Origin: Ferruginibacter sp. | GTDB lineage: Bacteria; Bacteroidota; Bacteroidia; Chitinophagales; Chitinophagaceae | NCBI GenBank assembly: GCA_025362765.1 | Contig: JANYFI010000058.1 | Span: 1-7,524, forward strand | Direction of reading: 5' to 3' | Length of the DNA: 7,524 bases | Shown here: positions 1 through 6,429 of the stretch, piece by piece | Position numbering within the stretch: position 1 is the stretch's first letter | Layout of the letters: the number at the start of each line of letters is the position of its first letter | Notes under the pieces: model-generated | The model's database searches: none | The model's input: only the letters and a program-made list of their open reading frames with translations | What the model was told of the DNA's origin: nothing | Position numbers and translations under genes: made by a program

Positions 1-849
1 CTTAAGATCGCAACCCAGATTACCAACCGAGATTCGCAGGCGGTGGAGAAATACCTGCAGGAGATTTCTAAAATTTCAATGATCACACCGGAGGAGGAGA
101 CAATCCTTGCTCAAAAAATAAAAATGGGTGATCAGCGTGCCTTGGATAAACTGGTGCAGGCTAACTTGCGTTTTGTGGTATCGGTGGCGAAACAATATCA
201 ACACCAGGGGCTTTCGCTGAGTGATTTAATTAATGAAGGAAATTTAGGCTTGATAAAAGCAGCTCAACGTTTTGATGAAACTAAGGGTTTTAAATTTATT
301 TCTTACGCAGTTTGGTGGATCCGCCAATCTATTCTGCAGGCACTGGCTGAACAAGGAAGATTGGTACGTTTGCCACAAAATAAAATTGGTACTTACAATA
401 AAGCCAATAAAGCGTATATGGCTTTTGAACAGGAACATGAGCGGGAGCCCTCAACCGAGGAATTGGCGGAGTTACTGGAAATGAGTGAAACTGAAATTAA
501 TAATATTTTCCAAAGCAATACCCGGCATACTTCATTGGATGCGCCAGTGCATGAAGCGGAAGATGTAGCGATGGGCGATTTATTAAAAGGTGGCGCAGAA
601 ACGGATGAAGATGTTATGCATGATTCATTGCGCAATGAAATTCGCCGGGTATTAAAGTCATTAAGTCCAAGAGAAGCAGAAATTGTAAACGCATACTTTG
701 GTCTGGATGGAGAAAACGGAGTTACCATTGAACAGATTGGTCAAAAATATGATCTTACCAAAGAACGTATTCGCCAGATTAAAGAAAGAGCAATCAAAAG
801 ATTGCAAAAAGCCAGGTATAGCGGTGCATTAAAAGCATACCTGGGATAA
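1..849 (+). CDS. rpoD: Primary (housekeeping) RNA polymerase sigma factor, RpoD/SigA, 5' end outside window
   Basis: This is the sigma subunit that directs RNA polymerase to vegetative promoters. The frame is open from base 1 and gives 282 residues. A GTG at 43 could be taken as a start, but the 14 residues before it (LKIATQITNRDSQA) match the conserved N-terminus of Bacteroidota RpoD, which normally begins Met-Arg-Gln-Leu-Lys-Ile; so about three codons lie upstream and the gene is partial. Counting from base 1, region 1.2 covers about residues 15-55, and region 2 about 56-119 with the core and -10 recognition helices (FKFISYAVWWIRQSI, 97-111). Region 3 is about 134-182, and region 4 about 217-279 with a helix-turn-helix near 242-264 (TIEQIGQKYDLTKERIRQIK). 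Region 1.1 is absent, as is usual for the roughly 285-residue sigma factor of this phylum. A strong terminator follows 19 bases after the stop. Identity as the primary rather than an alternative sigma is very likely from the near-canonical region 2. Confidence 0.96.
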   Translation, partial: LKIATQITNRDSQAVEKYLQEISKISMITPEEETILAQKIKMGDQRALDKLVQANLRFVVSVAKQYQHQGLSLSDLINEGNLGLIKAAQRFDETKGFKFISYAVWWIRQSILQALAEQGRLVRLPQNKIGTYNKANKAYMAFEQEHEREPSTEELAELLEMSETEINNIFQSNTRHTSLDAPVHEAEDVAMGDLLKGGAETDEDVMHDSLRNEIRRVLKSLSPREAEIVNAYFGLDGENGVTIEQIGQKYDLTKERIRQIKERAIKRLQKARYSGALKAYLG

Positions 850-868
850 ATAATTTACATTATTAAAG

Positions 869-905
869 AAATCCCCGCTGATATTCAATCAACGGGGATT
901 TTTTT
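869..905 (+). terminator. Rho-independent terminator after rpoD
   Basis: A 9-bp stem (AAATCCCCG at 869-877 with CGGGGATTT at 893-901) is followed by an uninterrupted run of seven T (899-905). Inside the 15-base loop a second 4-bp stem (TGAT 879-882 with ATCA 888-891) can stack above a single C/A mismatch, leaving a 5-base loop. It begins 19 bases after the rpoD stop and should separate rpoD from the downstream lipoprotein gene. Confidence 0.9.
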
Positions 906-1025
906 AATACAGCTAGCTGTCCACTTTAAAACAAATGGTAATTATTGATGTTAGAGTGATTGCCACAGTCAAGCGTGAGTTTAACTATATTGATGTCTGT
1001 TGGTGTTAAAATTGAATCGTATTGT

Positions 1026-1907
1026 ATGAAGGAAGTTTTTGTAATTGCGGTATTAGGTCTTCTGGTAAGTTCCTGTGAAAAAAACATCAACTTTAAGTTG
1101 AATGCGGCGCCAACGGTGTTGGTGGTGGATGCCAGCATTGAAAGTGGCCAGGCGCCAATAGTGATATTGAATAATAGTTTTTCCTTTTTTGATTCTATTA
1201 ACCCGCAAATTTTAGCCAACTCCTTTGTGCACGATGCTATCGTTACCATTTCCAATGGTTCGCTCACGCAGCAGTTGAAGGAATATGCACAACCCATTGC
1301 ACCCGGTATCAGCATTTATTTTTACAGTATATATTCAGCAAATTCTTCCAATTCATTTTTAGGCGAGTTCAATACTTCTTACAATTTGCATATCAGCGCA
1401 GGAGGAAAAGAATATTCAGCCATAACAACCATTCCGCCGCTGGCAAAAAAAATTGATTCACTGTGGTGGAAACCAGCTCCTTTTACAACAGACTCAAGTA
1501 ACGTAGTGTTATATTTTAAATCAACCGATCCTCCGGGGCTGGGTAATTATGTAAGGTATTTTACAAAAAAAAATCACGAATCTTTTTTGGCTGGTCAAAA
1601 TTCTGTTTTTGATGACCAAATTATTGACGGAACTACCTACCAACTGCAGTTAGATCCAGGCATAGACAGAAATAATAAAATATCGCTAGACAGTAATTAC
1701 TTTAAGAAAGGAGATACCGTCACCATGAAGCTCTGTAATATAGATAAATCAACTTATACTTTTTGGAGCACCTGGGAATTCGCCTATCAAAGCATTGGCA
1801 ATCCTTTTGCCCAGCCAAATAAGGTGATCGGAAATATTAGCAATGGCGCATTGGGAGCATTTTATGGATATGCATCTTTTTATAAAACCCTGGTTGTGCC
1901 AAAATAA
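1026..1907 (+). CDS. DUF4249 family outer-envelope lipoprotein
   Basis: A predicted lipoprotein of 293 residues and unknown function, which I assign to DUF4249. The ATG at 1026 is chosen because it gives a classic lipoprotein signal: Met-Lys, a hydrophobic stretch, then a lipobox Val-Ser-Ser-Cys with the acylated cysteine at residue 17. Starts farther upstream (TTG 960, ATG 993) would place a polar, implausible extension before the signal. The body is rich in beta-strand-like segments. The end carries features typical of the family: a Tyr-Thr-Phe-Trp segment near residues 239-242, then an asparagine/proline-rich stretch, then GNISNGALGAFYGYAS just before the C-terminus. The residues after the cysteine (EKNIN) do not form an obvious surface-export signal. 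DUF4249 genes commonly sit beside a TonB-dependent receptor; none is present here, as the neighbours are rpoD and trxB. A weak -7-like TAAAATTG lies at 1007-1014 without a convincing -33 partner. Family assignment is by recognition, without a profile search. Confidence 0.8.
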   Translation: MKEVFVIAVLGLLVSSCEKNINFKLNAAPTVLVVDASIESGQAPIVILNNSFSFFDSINPQILANSFVHDAIVTISNGSLTQQLKEYAQPIAPGISIYFYSIYSANSSNSFLGEFNTSYNLHISAGGKEYSAITTIPPLAKKIDSLWWKPAPFTTDSSNVVLYFKSTDPPGLGNYVRYFTKKNHESFLAGQNSVFDDQIIDGTTYQLQLDPGIDRNNKISLDSNYFKKGDTVTMKLCNIDKSTYTFWSTWEFAYQSIGNPFAQPNKVIGNISNGALGAFYGYASFYKTLVVPK

Positions 1908-2046
1908 ACCAGTTAGGTTTTCTGCTGATTTAGTATATCAATAACCACTTAGCTACTCAAAAAATTAAAAAATTTATACCCTTATTTTACAAAGCACTAA
2001 CTTTTGAATAGTATATAACATAGAAATTACATAACAAATAAACGCT

Positions 2047-2054
2047 TAAATTTG
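2047..2054 (+). promoter_or_regulatory. Putative Bacteroidota -7 element upstream of trxB
   Basis: TAAATTTG is a perfect match to the TAnnTTTG -7 consensus of the Bacteroidota vegetative sigma factor and lies 41 bases before the trxB ATG, implying a leader of about 35 bases. No TTTG is found at the expected distance (about 17-23 bases) upstream; the nearest, at 2003-2006, is about 40 bases away. The call therefore rests on one element in AT-rich DNA. Confidence 0.4.
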
Positions 2055-2095
2055 CATCGCTTCAAAAACGACCAATCAGCAACCAGAAAAATTAT

Positions 2096-3046
2096 ATGGA
2101 AAATCAATCAGTAGAAAAAGTTCATTGTTTAATTATAGGATCTGGACCGGCAGGCTATACTGCTGCTATTTATGCAAGCAGGGCAGGATTAAAACCTGTT
2201 TTGTACCAGGGAATTCAGCCTGGCGGCCAATTGACCATTACTACTGAAGTGGAAAATTATCCTGGTTATCCGGACGGAATTCAGGGGCCGGATATGATGG
2301 TGAATTTTGAAAATCAGGCAAAAAGGATGGGGGCTGATATTCGGTATGGGTTAGCAACAAAAGTAGATTTTAGTGCTCAGCCTTATAAAGTTGAAATTGA
2401 TGAAGAAAAATGGATAGAAGCGGATGCGGTCATTATTTCTACCGGCGCATCTGCCAAATGGCTTGGGATAGAAAGTGAACAACGGTTGAATGGTTATGGC
2501 GTTAGCGCCTGCGCCGTATGTGACGGTTTTTTCTTTAAAGGAAAAGAAGTTGCGATTGTTGGTGCGGGAGATACTGCTGCCGAAGAAGCGTTGTATCTTG
2601 CCAATATTTGCTCGCACGTGCACATGATTGTTAGAAAAGGAGAGATGAGGGCCAGCAAAGTAATGCAACAAAGAGTATTGGACAATAAAAATATTACGGT
2701 GTACTGGCATAGCGAAATTGATGAAATTATAGGTGAAAAAAAGGTAGAAGCCGTGCGGATAAAAAATAATGAAACAGGTTACAAATCAGACATCCCGGTC
2801 AGTGCGTTTTTTGTTGCCATCGGTCATCATCCCAACAGTGATATTTTCAAAGATTGGCTCACCACGGATGAGGCAGGGTATATTTTGACAATGCCAGGTA
2901 CGTCCAAAACAAATATTGAAGGCGTTTTTGCAGCAGGAGATGTACAGGATAAAATTTACCGGCAGGCTGTTACCGCGGCGGGAAGTGGTTGCATGGCCGC
3001 ACTGGATGCGGAGCGATATCTTGGTGCAAAGGTAGCAGCACATTAA
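2096..3046 (+). CDS. trxB: Thioredoxin-disulfide reductase (NADPH)
   Basis: This cytoplasmic flavoenzyme transfers electrons from NADPH through FAD and a redox disulfide to thioredoxin, which supports ribonucleotide reductase and thiol repair. At 316 residues it is the normal length for a low-molecular-weight bacterial enzyme. The FAD-binding glycine motif GSGPAG is at residues 15-20, followed by the conserved Gln-Pro-Gly-Gly-Gln (41-45) and Glu-Asn-Tyr-Pro-Gly (53-57). The redox-active pair is Cys139 and Cys142 in CAVCDG; Val replaces the Thr of the E. coli CATCDG. The NADPH-binding motif GAGDTAAEEA is at 156-165, with basic residues Arg180 and Lys181 placed to contact the 2'-phosphate. The second FAD motif GVFAAGDVQD is at 276-285, and the Arg-Gln-Ala-Val-Thr-Ala-Ala-Gly-Ser-Gly signature is at 289-298. 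All catalytic elements are present. The gene appears to be transcribed alone: there are 188 bases before it and 118 after it. No thioredoxin gene is adjacent. Confidence 0.97.
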   Translation: MENQSVEKVHCLIIGSGPAGYTAAIYASRAGLKPVLYQGIQPGGQLTITTEVENYPGYPDGIQGPDMMVNFENQAKRMGADIRYGLATKVDFSAQPYKVEIDEEKWIEADAVIISTGASAKWLGIESEQRLNGYGVSACAVCDGFFFKGKEVAIVGAGDTAAEEALYLANICSHVHMIVRKGEMRASKVMQQRVLDNKNITVYWHSEIDEIIGEKKVEAVRIKNNETGYKSDIPVSAFFVAIGHHPNSDIFKDWLTTDEAGYILTMPGTSKTNIEGVFAAGDVQDKIYRQAVTAAGSGCMAALDAERYLGAKVAAH

Positions 3047-3164
3047 TGAATTCATTGCTGTTTATTAATTGTATGGTTTGATAATTGCGAAAAATCGGGA
3101 ATGGTTAATCGATCGTTCAAAATTGAAGTATGTATATTGACCCTTAAATTTTTAATATTACCTG

Positions 3165-3515
3165 ATGATTACGATACACCTGCACAGCATGATTTTTCAT
3201 TCCTTTCATGGAATGTTTAAAGAAGAAAAAGTGCTGGGCAACGATTTTGAAGTAAGCATGGATGTTACGATTGATGCACCAGATATGATCACAAGATTGC
3301 ATCAATCCGTTGACTATGTTGCCTTGCACGCCATTATCAGGGAAGTAATGGACGAGTCCACACCTTTTCTTGAAACAGTGGTACAGGTCTTGGCAACCAG
3401 GGTGGGCCTTTTTGATAAAAAAATAAAATCGGTAACCGTGACCGTAAAAAAATTAAATCCTCCCATTGCCAATTTTCAGGGAACTGTGGGCATCACTTAT
3501 TCCAAAGAATTTTAA
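3165..3515 (+). CDS. folB: Dihydroneopterin aldolase
   Basis: This enzyme cleaves 7,8-dihydroneopterin to 6-hydroxymethyl-7,8-dihydropterin and glycolaldehyde in cytoplasmic folate synthesis, and family members usually also epimerise the substrate. The 116-residue length is normal. By eye alignment with the Staphylococcus aureus enzyme, the key positions are present: the His-Gly turn (15-16) followed by Glu21 (for Glu22), Gly25, Tyr51 (for Tyr54), Glu70 (for Glu74, which binds the pterin ring) and Lys96 in KLNPPI (for the catalytic Lys100). The ATG at 3165 opens directly into the first beta strand (ITIHLHSM), as expected. A weak promoter-like pair (ATTG 3122-3125, 19-base spacer, TAAATTTT 3145-3152) lies just upstream. 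The next gene starts 2 bases after the stop, so the two are probably co-transcribed. No other folate genes are visible in the window. Confidence 0.93.
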   Translation: MITIHLHSMIFHSFHGMFKEEKVLGNDFEVSMDVTIDAPDMITRLHQSVDYVALHAIIREVMDESTPFLETVVQVLATRVGLFDKKIKSVTVTVKKLNPPIANFQGTVGITYSKEF

Positions 3516-3517
3516 TA

Positions 3518-4270
3518 ATGAAAACGATATCATTGTTTATTTTTTTAGTAATGCTGAACTGGACGGCTTTTTCACAGGACGCAGGCGTAGTGATAAAAGA
3601 AGCTAACAGGCTTGAAAATTTACCTGATGAAAAAGCGGCCTTTACAACATTTAAAGAAGTGTTGAAGATGCAGCCTACTAACGTGTACGCACTAAATAAA
3701 TGCAGTGAACTGTGTAGTAGAATTGGTAAAAGACAACCTGATAAAGCCAGCAGTAATGATTATTACCAGGCTGCTGTTATGTATGCCGGCATTGCATTAA
3801 GAATCGATTCAAATAATTCAGAGTCAAATTGCGTAATGGCGATTGCATTGGGCAGAAGTTCACTGAATAAAAGTGGCAAAGAAAAAATTGCGGCAGCCCG
3901 GGAAATCAAAAAATATGTTGACTTGTCCATAAAAAATGATCCCCATAATTTTAAAGCATGGCATGTGTTGGGCAGGTGGAATTTTGAACTAAGTACGTTA
4001 AATTTAATTGAGCGAACGGCTGCGAAGTTGTTATATGGAGCTATTCCCGCAGGCACACTGACTGATGCCATTTACGCATTTGAAAAATCTAACCGCATTA
4101 CGGATGGTTTTATTTTAAATTATTTTGAATTGGCAAGAGCTTACCAGAAAAATGATGAAAATGGCAAGGCCATAGCGACCCTTAAGAAAATGTTGTTGCT
4201 GACAAACCAAACAGAAGATGACACCATGATTAAAAATGATGGCAGGCGATTGCTAAAAGAATTGCAATAA
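3518..4270 (+). CDS. Exported helical-repeat protein resembling the RMDN (regulator of microtubule dynamics) family
   Basis: A 250-residue protein of unknown bacterial function. It starts with a signal peptide (Met-Lys, hydrophobic residues 4-18, probable cleavage near Ser19/Gln20), so it should act in the periplasm; there is no lipobox cysteine. The rest is predicted to be almost all helical, with TPR-like pairs near residues 38-66, 82-112, 126-160 and 181-228. The stretch 147-177, containing AWHVLGRWNFELS and ending in a Leu-Tyr-Gly-Ala-Ile-Pro turn, followed by an Ala-Phe-Glu-Lys segment (187-190), closely resembles the core of eukaryotic RMDN1-3 (FAM82) proteins, in which a W-x-LGRW-x-Y segment precedes a helix and a 'P-x-A-T-x-x-x-A-L-x-x-F-x-K-A' segment. 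This is a recognised resemblance that I could not score. It begins 2 bases after folB, so the two are likely translated from one message, though nothing links it to folate chemistry. It could equally be annotated simply as a TPR-containing protein. Confidence 0.85.
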   Translation: MKTISLFIFLVMLNWTAFSQDAGVVIKEANRLENLPDEKAAFTTFKEVLKMQPTNVYALNKCSELCSRIGKRQPDKASSNDYYQAAVMYAGIALRIDSNNSESNCVMAIALGRSSLNKSGKEKIAAAREIKKYVDLSIKNDPHNFKAWHVLGRWNFELSTLNLIERTAAKLLYGAIPAGTLTDAIYAFEKSNRITDGFILNYFELARAYQKNDENGKAIATLKKMLLLTNQTEDDTMIKNDGRRLLKELQ

Positions 4271-4280
4271 GCAATTGCAC

Positions 4281-4307
4281 CAGGTTTGCTTAACCCTGTA
4301 TTTTTTT
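4281..4307 (+). terminator. Weak candidate terminator after the folB/RMDN-like pair
   Basis: CAGGTT (4281-4286) can pair with AACCCTG (4292-4298) through six pairs and one bulged C, followed after TA by seven T (4301-4307). A separate inverted repeat, AATTGC/GCAATT with a 5-base loop (4260-4276), overlaps the stop codon just before it. Both stems are short, and the T run also supplies part of the downstream promoter motif, so this is tentative. Confidence 0.35.
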
Positions 4308-4336
4308 GAATTTCCTAACCGGGTTTTACATTTTTG
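4305..4336 (+). promoter_or_regulatory. Putative Bacteroidota vegetative promoter for the M1 peptidase gene
   Basis: TTTG at 4305-4308 (-33 element) is followed after 18 bases by TACATTTT (4327-4334) leading into TG, which matches seven of eight positions of the TAnnTTTG -7 consensus. Transcription would begin near 4341-4343, giving an A-rich leader of about 15 bases before the ATG at 4357, with no Shine-Dalgarno sequence, as is common in this phylum. Having both elements at acceptable spacing makes this the best promoter candidate in the window. Confidence 0.55.
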
Positions 4337-4356
4337 TTAAATAAAAAAATATAAAT

Positions 4357-6306
4357 ATGATAAAAAAGCTTTTTTCTTTCAGTTTGTTACTAAGCATCAC
4401 TGTTACCGGCATTGCGCAGGATAAAGTTGAATCTAATTACGATCCGCACGCATTGTTTTCTCCTATGTTTTATTCTACCGGCGAAACCATTACCCGTGCC
4501 GCATCTGGCGAACCCAATACTGGTTACTGGCAAAACAGGGCCGATTACCAGATCAAAGCTACCCTAAATGAAACAACGCACCTTGTCTCGGGCGATGTAA
4601 CTATTACTTATAAAAATAACAGTCCACACGATTTGACTTTTTTATGGCTGCAGCTTGATCAGAACTTATTTAACACAAAAAGCCGCGGCCAGGCACGTAT
4701 GCCGGTTGGCAGCCACAGCCGGTATGGTGATGCTAAAAGCGGTTTTAATGGTGGAGATAATATTAGTAACGTGCAGATAAATGATGCCAGTGCCGATTAT
4801 AATATTACCGATACAAGAATGCAAATCAGGTTGGCAAAATCGTTAAAAGCAGGAGGCGAATCGCTTAAAATTAAAATGAATTTTTCGTTCACTTTGCCTG
4901 AATATGGAGCAGATCGTTGTGGAATTTTAAAAACTAACAACGGCGATATTTTTACCATTGCGCAATGGTATCCCAGGATGTGCGTATTTGATGAAGTGGA
5001 GGGCTGGAATACTTTGCCTTATTTAGGACCGAGCGAGTTTTATCTTGAATATGGTGATTTTGATTTTTTCCTCACAGTGCCGGCAAGCCATATCGTTGTA
5101 GCCAGTGGCGAGCTGCAGAATCCTGCTGAAGTATTAACACCAATACAAAACGAGCGGTTGGAAAAAGCAAAAAAAAGCGACAAAACCGTGTTTATCCGCA
5201 CAGAGAAAGAAGTTACAGATCCTGCCTCAAGGCCCAAAGGCAATACGCTTACCTGGCATTTTAAAATTACCAATGCAAGGGATGTATCATGGGCCAGTTC
5301 CAAAGCATTTATCTGGGATGCCGCAAAAATGAATTTGCCCAGCGGAAAACCTGCACTGGCTATGAGCGTTTACCCGGCGGAAAGCAATGGCGTAAAAGCG
5401 TGGGGCAGGGCAACAGAATATACCAAAAGCAGCATCGAAAATTATAGCAAAAGATGGTTTGAGTTTCCTTATCCTGTAGCTTCCAATGTAGCCAGCAATG
5501 TAGGAGGAATGGAATATCCCGGTATTGTTTTTTGCGGTTCAAAAGCAACAGAAGAAGGACTGTTCGGCGTAACGGATCACGAGTTTGGTCATACCTGGTT
5601 CCCTATGATTGTAGGAAGCAATGAACGAAAATATGGCTGGATGGACGAAGGATTCAACACTTTTATTAATTCAATTTCACATGAAGATTTTAATAAGGGT
5701 GAATACAGGGAATATCCAAAGAATATGGAACAAATGGCTCCCTATCTTTTTAACGCAAACAGTGAGGCTATTTTTAATACGCCTGATGCAATGAAGGAAG
5801 CCAATATCGGTACGGCCCTTTATACTAAACCTGGTTACGGACTGGAATTATTGCGCAATGAAATTTTAGGAGCTGACAGATTTGATTATGCCTTTAGAAC
5901 GTATATTCAGCGTTGGGCTTATAAACACCCAACGCCCTGGGATTTTTTCAGAACTATGGACAATGTCGCAGGCGAGGATTTGAGTTGGTTTTGGAAAGGC
6001 TGGTTTCTCGAAAATTATAAATTAGACCAAGCCGTTGAATCGGTAAAATATGAAGGAGGTAACGAAGGGAACGGCGCCATTGTAACCATTGCTAATTTAG
6101 ATCAGATGGCAATGCCGGTTACCATTGCTTATGAAACCGTCAGTGGGAAAAAAGACATCATTAAATTGCCGGTGGAAGTATGGAACAATACCAATACCTG
6201 GAAGGTGAAATTACCCACCAAAGAAAAACTGATCAGTGTTACAATAGACCCCAACAAAGTTTTTCCGGATATGAACTTCGCCAACAATAGCTGGAAAGCA
6301 AATTAA
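4357..6306 (+). CDS. Exported M1-family zinc metallopeptidase (gluzincin)
   Basis: A 649-residue exported peptidase, likely an aminopeptidase trimming peptides in the periplasm. The signal peptide (Met-Ile-Lys-Lys, hydrophobic core 5-19) probably ends at Ala20/Gln21. An N-terminal beta-sandwich domain spans about residues 55-255 and the thermolysin-like catalytic domain about 315-550. The zinc site is complete: HEFGH at 408-412, then Glu431 in DEGFNTF, giving the exact HExxH-(18)-E spacing of M1. Tyr489 in LYTKPGY matches the transition-state tyrosine. The substrate-binding motif reads GGMEYPG (383-389) in place of GAMEN, so the Asn is replaced by Tyr. Similar GGMEY forms are, to my knowledge, common in Bacteroidota M1 members. 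The last 95 residues look like a small beta domain. No type IX secretion sorting domain is visible at the C-terminus. The gene has its own promoter candidate and a strong terminator, so it appears to be a single transcription unit. The exact substrate cannot be read from the sequence. Confidence 0.93.
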   Translation: MIKKLFSFSLLLSITVTGIAQDKVESNYDPHALFSPMFYSTGETITRAASGEPNTGYWQNRADYQIKATLNETTHLVSGDVTITYKNNSPHDLTFLWLQLDQNLFNTKSRGQARMPVGSHSRYGDAKSGFNGGDNISNVQINDASADYNITDTRMQIRLAKSLKAGGESLKIKMNFSFTLPEYGADRCGILKTNNGDIFTIAQWYPRMCVFDEVEGWNTLPYLGPSEFYLEYGDFDFFLTVPASHIVVASGELQNPAEVLTPIQNERLEKAKKSDKTVFIRTEKEVTDPASRPKGNTLTWHFKITNARDVSWASSKAFIWDAAKMNLPSGKPALAMSVYPAESNGVKAWGRATEYTKSSIENYSKRWFEFPYPVASNVASNVGGMEYPGIVFCGSKATEEGLFGVTDHEFGHTWFPMIVGSNERKYGWMDEGFNTFINSISHEDFNKGEYREYPKNMEQMAPYLFNANSEAIFNTPDAMKEANIGTALYTKPGYGLELLRNEILGADRFDYAFRTYIQRWAYKHPTPWDFFRTMDNVAGEDLSWFWKGWFLENYKLDQAVESVKYEGGNEGNGAIVTIANLDQMAMPVTIAYETVSGKKDIIKLPVEVWNNTNTWKVKLPTKEKLISVTIDPNKVFPDMNFANNSWKAN

Positions 6307-6325
6307 AGTTAAAAATACACTTTTG

Positions 6326-6353
6326 AAAGCCGCAAATTTTTTTGCGGCTTTTT
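6326..6353 (+). terminator. Rho-independent terminator after the M1 peptidase gene
   Basis: A perfect 11-bp stem (AAAGCCGCAAA 6326-6336 with TTTGCGGCTTT 6341-6351) with a TTTT loop is followed by a T run (6349-6353). It starts 20 bases after the peptidase stop. It lies between convergent genes, but read on the - strand the hairpin is followed by only three T before a C, so it should work mainly for the + strand gene. Confidence 0.92.
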
Positions 6354-6429
6354 ACGTCTTGGCCGGCCATTGTTGTTTTTACGCTATCAATTACCATGCA
6401 TATTTTAGCAACAATAAAAAGTACAGTTT

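Noticed and set aside
393..728. A 111-codon open frame on the - strand within rpoD.
   Set aside because: Serine/asparagine-rich shadow of the conserved sigma-factor frame, with no recognisable motif.
1906..1921. Inverted repeat AAACC-agtta-GGTTT at the end of the DUF4249 gene.
   Set aside because: Only a 5-bp, A/T-heavy stem with four T after it; not strong enough to call a terminator.
3122..3152. Possible folB promoter: ATTG, 19-base spacer, TAAATTTT.
   Set aside because: Each element has a mismatch to TTTG/TAnnTTTG in very AT-rich DNA, and the implied start leaves a leader of only a few bases. It is too weak to list as a feature.
3047..3164. Search for a terminator or small gene between trxB and folB.
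   Set aside because: Only short palindromes (ATCGAT, CGATCG near 3108-3115) are present, with no stem followed by a T run and no convincing short coding frame.
6361..6368. GC-only 8-base palindrome GGCCGGCC in the AT-rich spacer between convergent genes.
   Set aside because: A single short palindrome with no repeat elsewhere in the window and no associated structure; most likely chance.
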